A stretch of 64,000 nt of DNA from Bacteroidota bacterium. Its GTDB lineage: Bacteria > Bacteroidota > Bacteroidia > Bacteroidales > Lentimicrobiaceae. Location: assembly GCA_009773515.1 (NCBI GenBank), contig WSXX01000004.1:155041-219040 (forward strand), given 5' to 3'. The position numbers were made by a program, and so were the translations under genes. The stretch's first letter is position 1; every line of letters starts with the position of its first letter. Positions 53,071 through 61,817 of the stretch are shown here, one piece after another. The notes beneath the pieces were generated by a model. That model did not search any database and was not told the origin of the DNA. It saw only the letters and a program-made list of their open reading frames with translations.

Positions 53071-53664
53071 TTAATGTGTTGGTTTTATAGGATTTCTGAG
53101 ATCCCAGCCTAATAGTTTCCGGTCAAAAAGAAATGATATCGGCTGTTGAAAGAAAACAGAGGGTTTGAAAATCCACATGCCGACACCAAGTGTATGGTGA
53201 GTCACTTTTATGTTATAATCACGGGCCAATTGCCAATCCAGATAAGAACCTTTGGTTCTTCCTGTATTCCCAGCCTGATCAGTTATTATATCTTTGCTAT
53301 AATGATAATTTTCTACCAACGTTAAGCCTCTTGCGTCTTCGGGTCTGCTAAAATATGCAACACCTGGCCCATCTCTTGGATCCGCAGGAACTTCCCAGTA
53401 ATACTCATCACCACATTCATCTATATAAACAAGATAACTGGCTTCATTACCTGTAGTTTCGGTGCGTGTGCTTGTTGCTTCTGCTGCTTCACCGCGGGTT
53501 GGATGCCATTTATCACTATGCATCATATGATTCAACGCCATCACATACGCCCCGGTAACCGCGCCATTGGCAAATTTTCCACCGCCTAATGCTTCGGCTG
53601 TGCCACCTATTGCTGCTGAGATTGCTATTCTTTCTGCGCCGGACATATTGCCACCATTTTTCAT
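53071..53664 (-). CDS. Displaced Rhs tip cassette 2: partial linker plus unique tip
   Basis: 197 codons from the ATG giving MKNGGNMSGAERIAISAAIG; 14 more linker codons (SGRSISSLGGSYL) are open upstream until a TAA at 53704-53706. Residues 1-46 are linker, ending ALNHM; the unique tip (47-197) has DKWHPTRGEAAEATSTRTET, YIDECGDEYYWEVPADPRDG, GRTKGSYLDWQLARDYNI and FDRKLLGWDLRNPIKPTH. The tip is polar with several aromatic clusters; no known toxin motif stands out. The linker is broken by the 83-bp block, so it could not be translated as one piece with upstream linker. Probably a silent cassette. Confidence 0.68.
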   Translation of the reverse strand: MKNGGNMSGAERIAISAAIGGTAEALGGGKFANGAVTGAYVMALNHMMHSDKWHPTRGEAAEATSTRTETTGNEASYLVYIDECGDEYYWEVPADPRDGPGVAYFSRPEDARGLTLVENYHYSKDIITDQAGNTGRTKGSYLDWQLARDYNIKVTHHTLGVGMWIFKPSVFFQQPISFLFDRKLLGWDLRNPIKPTH

Positions 53665-53690
53665 TAAATACGATCCACCCAGCGAAGATA

Positions 53691-53773
53691 TGCTTCGACC
53701 GGATTAATTTTCAACAGCTAAAGTATAGCTTTTTATAATCACTTGCAACACCTCCCGCTCAGCATAAACTCCA
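53691..53773 (-). repeat. 83-bp block interrupting linker copy 2
   Basis: Begins and ends at the same bases as the block in copy 4 (50651-50733); it replaces about five bases of copy 1. Reads in frame as VYAEREVLQVIIKSYTLAVE-N then stop. Confidence 0.8.
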
Positions 53774-53820
53774 CCTGAGAGAAATCCGTGCTCAAATTTT
53801 CCACCTTGTGCAAGGCGCAT
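53704..53820 (-). pseudogene. 38-codon linker mini-ORF (copy 2)
   Basis: From ATG: MRLAQGGKFEHGFLSGGVYA continuing EREVLQVIIKSYTLAVEN and stop. It is the same length as the mini-ORF in copy 4; the few differences (V/A, S/R, E/Q) are single-codon changes that keep the frame. Confidence 0.5.
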
Positions 53821-53955
53821 GGCACCATTGAAGGCATTGTGGTCAAGGGCTCGGCCAATTCCACAAAAGCTATTGAAATAGTGTTAAAACATAAAGCAAA
53901 TTCCGATAAGCCCGGTTAATTGGAACTACTTAGCCGATGATCTAAAAATCTATAT

Positions 53956-54612
53956 TTATTTCTCTGGTGGAACTTTAAATGACTCATCATGGTAATTCAT
54001 AAAATACACTATATTTTTATTGTTAACCTGACTGTGAATACCTTTATCTGTTTTTGAAACAGAAAACTTGTCATTCTTTTCCGAATAAAAATTATAAAAA
54101 GTAACATTATCGGGTTTAGGTTGATTGTATTCCATATCATACTCCTCTGTGAGGGGAAATAGAACTTGTTTTAATATCTCTTCAGTGATTATACTTGCTT
54201 TTGGAAAATGGTCAGGACATAATCCATAGCGTTGCCAGCTATCTTCTTCAATATCCAGGATAACAAAAACACTGCTGTCTGAGGAGTATGGATAATAATA
54301 CTTGCCAGCTAAAGGGCTAATGTTTTGATATAATTGTGTGTATGTAAAGCTAATATTAGCGTTTATTACGCCTGATCCACTGCAAAATAAATTGGTAACT
54401 AATACGAAAAAGGGTTTATCTCCCTCATATACTGTTTGAATTAATTTTACGTATTCGTCAATCACAAATCCATAAAACCGAAGACATTCTGTCGGTTTTT
54501 CTGTTTCGTGCGCATTTATATCCTGTGCGCTGCAATTGTTTATGTACAATTGCATGGCAAAGATGATGACAATTACACCATTTACAAATCTAATAATTCC
54601 TGATTTCATCAT
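53956..54612 (-). CDS. Exported protein after Rhs tip 1, candidate immunity protein
   Basis: 218 codons (two ATGs in tandem at the start). N-terminal signal IRFVNGVIVIIFAMQLYI ending NNCSAQD. Mature protein: CLRFYGFVIDEYVKLIQTVY, DKPFFVLVTNLFCSGSG, SSDSSVFVILDIEEDSWQRY, with four or more cysteines, pointing to an oxidising compartment. Its start overlaps the Rhs stop by 23 bp, so it is translationally coupled to the Rhs gene, the usual layout of toxin-immunity pairs. No immunity family recognised. Confidence 0.7.
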   Translation of the reverse strand: MMKSGIIRFVNGVIVIIFAMQLYINNCSAQDINAHETEKPTECLRFYGFVIDEYVKLIQTVYEGDKPFFVLVTNLFCSGSGVINANISFTYTQLYQNISPLAGKYYYPYSSDSSVFVILDIEEDSWQRYGLCPDHFPKASIITEEILKQVLFPLTEEYDMEYNQPKPDNVTFYNFYSEKNDKFSVSKTDKGIHSQVNNKNIVYFMNYHDESFKVPPEK

Positions 54613-57600
54613 ATCTGTAAGTGTTTAATTTTCGGTTAATATTATAACTTTCAATGGGTCGGTCAAAATTGCTTTTGGGAGGAAGGATTTTATAATAAAC
54701 TGAAACCTGATTGTTGGTTCCAAAAACAATTTCAATTCTATTGGCTGCTGGAAATGCACCAAAAACTTCAAGGTCATAACCAGTTGCATAGGGGGAAGCA
54801 GGTTGTGAGTGAATTACAGCTGAAACATAATAATTGCCATCATTTTTGTCAAGGATATCAAGTATATTACTTCTAACAATGGAATGATCTCCATCTGAAC
54901 CTACGCTTGAATCAAAATCAAGAAAATACATTTTATTTTCTTCATTTCCAACTTCAGTTACCTCGTATGCTGTATGTTCTCCCTTATTTTGCTGTAATTC
55001 ACTTAATTTTGCATAAAGTGCCTCAATTTTACGAACTCTTCCTATTCTGATGGTTTCTTGCCCCATATGATTCAACGCCATCACATACGCCCCGGTAACT
55101 GCGCCATTGGCAAATTTACCACCGCCCAATGCTTCGGCTGTGCCACCAATTGCTGCTGAGATTGCTATTCTTTCTGCACCGGACATATTGCCACCATTTG
55201 CTTGTAAATACGAACCACCCAGCGAAGATACAAATCCTGAGAGAAATCCGTGCTCAAATTTTCCACCTTGTGCCATTCGCATTGCACCGTTGAAAGTGCC
55301 GTGTGTGGCGGCACGCGCAAGCTCTCTCCCAATTTTTCCTGTTTCTCCATAAACACCACCGATTCCTTTAGTTACTCCGGCACTGATAGAACTCATTACA
55401 AAGGTTTGTATAAAGTATCCATACAGGTTGTCGAAATTAGCTGCACGGCCTAGTTCAATGGCGTGATCAATGGTCATTATGACTGAATAAACAAAGGCTG
55501 AAAGAACAATATTTCCTCCCGAAACAATTCCAACAAGAGTAGAAGCAGTAAGTGCCAGCAACTGCCCGACAAGGCTGTAACCATTGGAATCAACAAACCG
55601 TAATGGATTGTTAAGTGCGTAAGAGTAAGGGTTTAAGCCCTGTGTGTAGTTTGGAAATTGCAATACCGGGTCGGGGCTTAGGAAACGGCCAAGTACAGGG
55701 TCGTACATCCGCCCGTCCATATTTACCAGCATAAACAGATCGATATGCTCGTGGCCGGTAAAGCCATAGGCAGTACCACCTGGAGGTACTACAGCAAATA
55801 CCTCAAATGTAGCCGGGTCGCGGCGCATGCCCCAGGCATCGTAGCTGAACTCTTCAAGTAAACCTCCTGCACGAGTGGCCAATACCTGCATTGAACCCAG
55901 GTGGTCGTTTAATACAAATTCAGTTTCTTTGTGGTTGCCCTTTTTGGTAACAATGGCTACCAAGCCAGTAGGGGCATTAATGTAATGTATTAAGCTGGTT
56001 TCCCCATTTTTGGTTTCAACCTCGTAACTGCCGCCAATATACAGTTTTGAGGAAGTTTCTATGCCATTCTCGGTAATGATTTGTTTTACACGACTATTGT
56101 CAACTCCATAAAGCAAGTCCAACTGCCGCTTTATTTCGGATGTTAAAGGATCCGTTTCAGTAATTTTATAGACTTTATTAAAAGAATTATAGTCAATAAC
56201 CTGATTCTCGTTATTTATTGTTGCAGGTTTATTGTTAATGGATGTTAACTTATAGGGATTGTCATCGTTTGCATAAGCATAATCACCAACATCTGATTTG
56301 TGGGTAATATTGCCCAACGCATCATACCTGTATGAAAAGCTCAACTGCCAATTATGATTGATTACACTTAACCTGTTTAAATTGTCGTAATCAAAACTTT
56401 CGAATTTCCCTATCCGTGTAGTTCGGGTTTTTAAATTTCCGCCTTTGTCCCAGGTGTAGGTATTGTTTTGAAGACCATTTGCTTTAATCTTCCAAATCCT
56501 GCCTGAGTTTTGGTAATACTCGAATGTTTGTGCTATATCGCCAACATTCACATTGGTAAATTGTCCCCGGGCGTTCATGTGCTTAGCTTCCCAGAGTTTT
56601 TTATCATCCTCGGTGTCAATTATTGCTAAAGGATAACCATTGTCAGTGTATGTATTTCTTATTTTGTAATCTGAAGGATAAGTCAGGTGTTGTAGCCTGC
56701 CCAATTCGTCATATTCATAGGTAGTTACAAAAGTTTCTTCACCAATGGTTTCGGTTTGAGTAATTGGTCGTAGAAAATTGTCGTATGTGTAGGAAACTCT
56801 GTTGTCTGGGTTATCATCATCAAAATGAACCACATCAACATAATCAAGCAGCCCATTTTTTTGTTGGTCATATTGATAAGTGAAGGTTCCTTCAAAGGTT
56901 TTTTTTGAAATAATTCTGCCCAGAATGTCATACTTATAAGTTGTTTCCTTTTTCATGGCATTTGTGTCAGCAATAAGCTGCCTGTAAGCATTATAAACGT
57001 ATTTTATTGTTCCTTGTGAGGCATCTTTGTATTCTTCAAGATTTCCTGCATCATCATATATATAATTACGGCGTGTATTATCATAGTTTTCAACTTCGGT
57101 ACTTTTTACAGCACCATCAGCATAATAGGTGTGTATAACACTGTTGCCGGTATTGTCGGTACTTTTTACTGTCCAGCCGGCAGCATTAAGTGTTTTAGAA
57201 TTTGTTTGGTTTAAGGCATTCTTTGTTGAAATGGTGAAACCAGTGTAAGTATTGGTAGTAATTGCATTGCCACCTTCTTCGGGAATAGTTGTTGTTTTAA
57301 CACGATTAAATCTGTCATATGTATTTTCAGCATACTTTGGTGTCTCAGTATCAGGATTATACGGGGCCGACTTTTTCCACAACTGTCCTTTTTCATTGTA
57401 ATGTGAGTCAACATAAACCAACAATTCATTAAACCCGTTTGTTACAGATCTTAACTCCATTCCCAGGCTGTTGTAATATACCTTTACCTCGGGCTTGCCC
57501 GATGTTTGTTGCCATGAATAATAGACGGAGTTTGCCGGTGCCTGCGGGTCACCGGGCGCAACCCAACGCAGGGCAGAAGCACTGATTGTGCCATCGGGTG

Positions 57601-60600
57601 CAATGCCTTTTTCAAGACGGCCAAAACCATCATACTGGAAAGTAGTTTCCAGAGCATTGATATCTTGTTCAGTAAGCAAAGTGCCTAGCAATGCATCATA
57701 ATGGCGGATAGTTTTATACCCTAAAGAATTGATTAGCTCCCGAACAAATCGGCCATTTAAAGTGTAATTTGTACTATCTTTAATTATATGACATGAATCA
57801 CATCCTTCAGCAGAAGTTACTGAAGTGGTTATGTTGCCATATTTATCATGGCTATATCTTTTCGTAGTGAGAACAATATCAGAATTATACTTATATTCCC
57901 TTTCTTCGAATAACATTCCATATTTATTTACAGAATCGGGCGGGTAGTAGCTGAACTCACTTTTCTTGGTAATTTTATCAACACCAGTGGCTTCAAATTC
58001 TGTACTTGATTCGGTGAGCCTGCCAAGAACCCAGTTAAATTTAAGGGTGTTGAAATTATTAAGCGTATCAGCAGGGGCGTAAGTATGCTGTGTTGTCTTT
58101 CTAAAAATCTCAGTTTTAGTATTTGAAAAATCTTCGTACTCAGTCACTATCGAGGATGGGTTACCATATGGATCGAATGGCCCATATTTAGTATATGTAC
58201 CTTTATAGTTGTATGATTCTGTTTTATTCGTTTTTAATTCATATGAATAAGTTTTCATTTCATCAGGCCTGACAAAGTAATACTTCAGGCGACCGGAATA
58301 ATCTTGTAAATTTGTTGTTTCATCTTTTGGTACAGTTGTACTTTGTATTATATATTCGTTAAAAGTCTGTTCAATGATTGGACCATTTACAAGCTTAGTG
58401 GTCTGTGCCGAAGGATATGAAACAAAAAACTCGGTGTCAAGCCCATATTCAGTAATGGATTCAATGCCTCGGGTAACATCGGTTCTGGTTATTTTTTCAA
58501 ACCCGATAAAGCCCAACCCCTCTGTATGGGCGCGTGCTTTTTCATATTTATATTGCTCTGTAAATAAACCTCCAAAACCATTTGAGCGTTTGATTTTCTT
58601 TACCAAACGCATAGATGCTTCGTAAGGTATAACAGGATATTCTACTTCAGCACCGGGTGTATATACTTCTGGATCGCCTGTGAATGAATATTCAATGGCT
58701 GTTTCATGACCTGTGCCATTAATGATTGATGAGATTTTATAACCATTTTGGGTCGGAGAATTAATTATTAAAGTATCAGTGTATATGCTAAAATCGCTGC
58801 CTGCCATTTTAATCCAGTAAAGATCAGTTTGGTTATCAATGTTAAAATTTTGAATACCAGAAATATTCTGTGGCATATTAAACTGAATTGTATAGTCCAT
58901 CAAAAAAGAAGACAAAAAGATAACTTTCCCTTTTTCAAATAGTGAGGTAAAAGTATATTCTTCTCCTGTATAAGGATCAATTTCTGTTTCAGTTAGCCAA
59001 ATAATAAAATTGCACACAAAATCTGACAGACCATCTCCGTTCAAGTCAGTAACATAATCTATCTCAAAATTTTCAGAAAAATAATCATCTTGATCTAAGT
59101 AATAAAGATAAGGGCCAACTATATCAAGCGTTTGAGTTTTATAAGGTTCTGAACTTATTGAAATACCATTATTCAAATAAATACTTGTTGTTACTTTAAG
59201 ACTAACCAAATTATTTTCATAAAGCATCTGTGGTAAAAAGGAGATATAGTCCGGTTTATTATCCTTGTTTACGATAGCTTCTTTTTTATCTGAAAACGAA
59301 ACATCTTCTGAATTGGCTTGAATTGTGTTTTGTCCGCTAACTGGTTTAAGAAGATAAACTTTATCGTTGCCAAATCTAATATCAGACCTACCATCTCCAT
59401 TAAAATCAACAATGCTCATTTTAGTATTTTGAACTAATGTTATTGGTGGAGCATATGTTAACGATATATCACCACTCACGTCATTATTTCCTTCTAGCGG
59501 ATTATCTTTATTGCCAAGTCGCCAAATTTGATTTCCTGTACTTTCTGTAGGCGCAAACCATACATCAGATATTCCATCGCCATTAAAATCTCCAATAAAT
59601 GATTGGTAAATTCCTGCCTGATTTATTATTTGATTTTTTAAAAATGTATGATTTGGCCCAAATGTTGTACCATCGCCTAAGGATAATCCTACTCTGGTTT
59701 TAGGCCCATTATTGTTATAGAATGCTACTAGTAAATCTGGGAATCCATCCCCATTAAAATCAGAAAGTATAACACTAGGCTCTATAGTATAAACAACATA
59801 TACAAAGTCAGGCCATCTGTATGTATTTATTAGAGTATAGTTGTTATTTACTTCCTTCAATATTTCTAAAAAAAAGTTAAAGTAAATTTGTTGTGAATTT
59901 ATTTCTTCTTTTTTTTGATAAGTTCTTATTAATTCAAGTTTTCCATCATTATCAATATCTACAAACTGATGTCTGATATTTTTAATCCAAGTGAGAAAAA
60001 GTTCATTTTCAATGGGTGGAATGGTCTTTCTAGTTTCCTCAAAAACTATTTCATTGTTTTCAATCTCCCATTCAAACACAGTTTTATTATATTTCTCTTC
60101 CCTATTCTTTCCATATTCCTGAATAGAATTTAAATGCAATGTCTTTTTTGTATCATCGTTGCCAGGCCCTCTCAGTATATAATCTAATTTGTATTCCTTT
60201 ACAATTGTATTGGTTGAAATATGTTTACAGCTGATTGAATCAATAACTTTCGAAGTGGATGTTTTAACGCTGATATCACCGGTACTGGTTTTATATGCCA
60301 AATAATAGGCAAGTACATCAGGCCTTTCTTTGTAAAAAAAATCGATGCTATAAATGGGCATACTTCCAGTCGGATCGTCAGTAAAAGTATATTTTATCGA
60401 TTTTATAGATATTTCCCCTTCAGCTTGATTGTTGGTGTATTCAAAAGTTATTTTATTCCCCATATTATCACTAATGCTGTTCACATAGTAACTGATGGTG
60501 TATTTTTTAGATGTTCCCGTATGATAAAAACTATGTCTGGAGTCTTCGCTTTTGCCATAAATATAAGTTAAGCCCGATTTAGTAATAACTTCAAAATACT

Positions 60601-61294
60601 TGCCTGCTTCATCTCTTTCTCCTTTTGAATTAGGCTTCCTCATTATTTTACTAAACACATTCATTTCGGTTCTGTACTCACGAAAGTTTATATCATCTTT
60701 GTAAAAAACTGGAACAAGCCTTTGTCCATCCAAAGTGTAAGCCCCATCTTCAAAATCGTTGCCATAGGCAGATTGTCTGATGCCATTATGGTAGCGGGTA
60801 GCCGGTACACAGGTAATTACAGATAACCCACCAAGCGACCACCCGGGGCCAAGAATACCATCGGAGCCGGAGCTGTTGTAAACTAAGCTTAACTCCGGAG
60901 TCATTCCCGAAATACCACCAGGAAATTCCAAAGGTATCTGATAAACCGCCGAACCAGCATCGTTAACCGAAAGGCTGCCTTTGGTTGCACCAACCACACC
61001 ATCATTGCCAACAATATTTTCATTGCCTATGGGGCCTCCCAACTCTCCCCCGGTTGGCGGAAAAACCATAAACGGGTCAATCTCAGCTATAAACTCGTTG
61101 CTGCCATTGGCAATATACTGAAAACCTATGGTACTACCTGCTGCAACATTCATTTCCACAAACTGTGAAGCTTTGTAATGTTGATTTCCGGTTAGATGTT
61201 GGTTAAGTATAAAACTTGTGCCCTGCTGGGTTTGAGCAGTTGCTGATATGATTGAGGCAGATGCTATTATGGCTGTAATAAACAGGTTTTTCAT
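54590..61294 (-). CDS. Exported SpvB/VCBS/Rhs polymorphic-toxin-like protein (2234 aa)
   Basis: Domains by reading: Sec signal (1-20, ending ISATAQ); SpvB-like N-terminal region (about 90-340; GGISGMTPELSLVYNSSGSD, GPGWSLGGLSVI); five FG-GAP/VCBS-type repeats (near 445 FVDIDNDGKLEL, 510 SDFNGDGFPDLL, 570 GDFNGDGISDVW, 630 VDFNGDGRSDIR, 755 TDLNGDGLSDF); many YD repeats (about 1230-1790); Rhs core (1780-1902; GFTGHEHID, DGRMYDPVLGRFLSPDP, NPYSYALNNPLRFVDSNGY); two hydrophobic helices (1905-1945); conserved linker (2001-2077); and a unique 156-residue tip (2079-2234). This resembles TcB-TcC cocoons that encapsulate and release a C-terminal toxin. The export signal suggests a route other than T6SS. 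Tip function is unknown. Confidence 0.92.
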   Translation of the reverse strand: MKNLFITAIIASASIISATAQTQQGTSFILNQHLTGNQHYKASQFVEMNVAAGSTIGFQYIANGSNEFIAEIDPFMVFPPTGGELGGPIGNENIVGNDGVVGATKGSLSVNDAGSAVYQIPLEFPGGISGMTPELSLVYNSSGSDGILGPGWSLGGLSVITCVPATRYHNGIRQSAYGNDFEDGAYTLDGQRLVPVFYKDDINFREYRTEMNVFSKIMRKPNSKGERDEAGKYFEVITKSGLTYIYGKSEDSRHSFYHTGTSKKYTISYYVNSISDNMGNKITFEYTNNQAEGEISIKSIKYTFTDDPTGSMPIYSIDFFYKERPDVLAYYLAYKTSTGDISVKTSTSKVIDSISCKHISTNTIVKEYKLDYILRGPGNDDTKKTLHLNSIQEYGKNREEKYNKTVFEWEIENNEIVFEETRKTIPPIENELFLTWIKNIRHQFVDIDNDGKLELIRTYQKKEEINSQQIYFNFFLEILKEVNNNYTLINTYRWPDFVYVVYTIEPSVILSDFNGDGFPDLLVAFYNNNGPKTRVGLSLGDGTTFGPNHTFLKNQIINQAGIYQSFIGDFNGDGISDVWFAPTESTGNQIWRLGNKDNPLEGNNDVSGDISLTYAPPITLVQNTKMSIVDFNGDGRSDIRFGNDKVYLLKPVSGQNTIQANSEDVSFSDKKEAIVNKDNKPDYISFLPQMLYENNLVSLKVTTSIYLNNGISISSEPYKTQTLDIVGPYLYYLDQDDYFSENFEIDYVTDLNGDGLSDFVCNFIIWLTETEIDPYTGEEYTFTSLFEKGKVIFLSSFLMDYTIQFNMPQNISGIQNFNIDNQTDLYWIKMAGSDFSIYTDTLIINSPTQNGYKISSIINGTGHETAIEYSFTGDPEVYTPGAEVEYPVIPYEASMRLVKKIKRSNGFGGLFTEQYKYEKARAHTEGLGFIGFEKITRTDVTRGIESITEYGLDTEFFVSYPSAQTTKLVNGPIIEQTFNEYIIQSTTVPKDETTNLQDYSGRLKYYFVRPDEMKTYSYELKTNKTESYNYKGTYTKYGPFDPYGNPSSIVTEYEDFSNTKTEIFRKTTQHTYAPADTLNNFNTLKFNWVLGRLTESSTEFEATGVDKITKKSEFSYYPPDSVNKYGMLFEEREYKYNSDIVLTTKRYSHDKYGNITTSVTSAEGCDSCHIIKDSTNYTLNGRFVRELINSLGYKTIRHYDALLGTLLTEQDINALETTFQYDGFGRLEKGIAPDGTISASALRWVAPGDPQAPANSVYYSWQQTSGKPEVKVYYNSLGMELRSVTNGFNELLVYVDSHYNEKGQLWKKSAPYNPDTETPKYAENTYDRFNRVKTTTIPEEGGNAITTNTYTGFTISTKNALNQTNSKTLNAAGWTVKSTDNTGNSVIHTYYADGAVKSTEVENYDNTRRNYIYDDAGNLEEYKDASQGTIKYVYNAYRQLIADTNAMKKETTYKYDILGRIISKKTFEGTFTYQYDQQKNGLLDYVDVVHFDDDNPDNRVSYTYDNFLRPITQTETIGEETFVTTYEYDELGRLQHLTYPSDYKIRNTYTDNGYPLAIIDTEDDKKLWEAKHMNARGQFTNVNVGDIAQTFEYYQNSGRIWKIKANGLQNNTYTWDKGGNLKTRTTRIGKFESFDYDNLNRLSVINHNWQLSFSYRYDALGNITHKSDVGDYAYANDDNPYKLTSINNKPATINNENQVIDYNSFNKVYKITETDPLTSEIKRQLDLLYGVDNSRVKQIITENGIETSSKLYIGGSYEVETKNGETSLIHYINAPTGLVAIVTKKGNHKETEFVLNDHLGSMQVLATRAGGLLEEFSYDAWGMRRDPATFEVFAVVPPGGTAYGFTGHEHIDLFMLVNMDGRMYDPVLGRFLSPDPVLQFPNYTQGLNPYSYALNNPLRFVDSNGYSLVGQLLALTASTLVGIVSGGNIVLSAFVYSVIMTIDHAIELGRAANFDNLYGYFIQTFVMSSISAGVTKGIGGVYGETGKIGRELARAATHGTFNGAMRMAQGGKFEHGFLSGFVSSLGGSYLQANGGNMSGAERIAISAAIGGTAEALGGGKFANGAVTGAYVMALNHMGQETIRIGRVRKIEALYAKLSELQQNKGEHTAYEVTEVGNEENKMYFLDFDSSVGSDGDHSIVRSNILDILDKNDGNYYVSAVIHSQPASPYATGYDLEVFGAFPAANRIEIVFGTNNQVSVYYKILPPKSNFDRPIESYNINRKLNTYRYDEIRNY
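55064..55294 (-). repeat. Rhs pre-tip linker, copy 1 (in the full-length gene)
   Basis: About 231 bp coding FNGAMRMAQGGKFEHGFLSG through AVTGAYVMALNHMG. Its near-identity to copies 2-4 downstream gives homology for recombination between cassettes, exactly at the boundary between constant protein and variable tip. Confidence 0.88.
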
Positions 61295-61367
61295 GGCTGG
61301 GCTGTTTAAATGGCAATGTAATTTTATTTCATTGGTGGCCGGAAATCCTTTAAGACTTCCCGGCTAT

Positions 61368-61796
61368 TTACTGCTTTATAATCTTAAATTTCTCGTTTTC
61401 TGATCCGGCTTTTATCAGCAGGAGATAGGTTCCTTTGCCAATATTTTGCAGGTTAAGGGGTGTAAGTGCTTCGGTTATTTTACCTTTCTCGAGTAAGCGG
61501 CCATTTATATCGCTCAGGGTAAACTCTACCTTTGCTTCTGGCAGGGTGGAAAATTCAATATTTACAGTTTCCCGGGCAGGGTTGGGGTAAACGCGTAACC
61601 CATTGATGGGCGCTTCGGGTAATTCGGCAAACAGACTGTCTGTGTTAAACAGGGTGTCGGCTTTAGTTATTTTTTTGGCAATTATACGTAATACCCTGTT
61701 GCCGGCAGCATCGTATTGAAATGACACAGTTTGTGTTTGAGCCTGCACCCCAATCAGAGTACACAGAAATAATAGCATAGATAAGATATGTTTCAT
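61368..61796 (-). CDS. Small exported protein with one YD motif and a T9SS sorting tail
   Basis: 142 residues: a signal peptide (1-19, ending GVQAQ), one Rhs/YD-like strand VSFQYDAAGNRVLRIIAKK (22-42), a short linker, then a T9SS type A sorting domain (about 66-142; LRVYPNPARETVNIEF, LSDINGRLLEKGK, GKGTYLLLIKAG, ending FKIIKQ). It lies 73 bp upstream of the 2234-residue Rhs gene, which has its own YD repeats but no sorting tail. A secretion adaptor that joins the Rhs shell and recruits T9SS is an attractive inference; a degenerate leftover of an Rhs end is the alternative. Confidence 0.85.
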   Translation of the reverse strand: MKHILSMLLFLCTLIGVQAQTQTVSFQYDAAGNRVLRIIAKKITKADTLFNTDSLFAELPEAPINGLRVYPNPARETVNIEFSTLPEAKVEFTLSDINGRLLEKGKITEALTPLNLQNIGKGTYLLLIKAGSENEKFKIIKQ

Positions 61797-61817
61797 GGCT
61801 TAACTGCTTTAAAAATG

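Larger units (their letters stand above)
53524..53834 (-). repeat. Rhs pre-tip linker, copy 2 (with 83-bp block)
   Basis: The same linker as copy 1, lengthened by the 83-bp block at 53691-53773. Gene-upstream, the homology continues as GRALDHNAFNGAMRLAQGG. Confidence 0.85.

Noticed and set aside
50454..53820. CRISPR-like or tandem-repeat explanation for the repeated linker
   Set aside because: Repeat units are ~230-bp coding segments spaced about 1.5 kb apart with genes between; not a CRISPR array.
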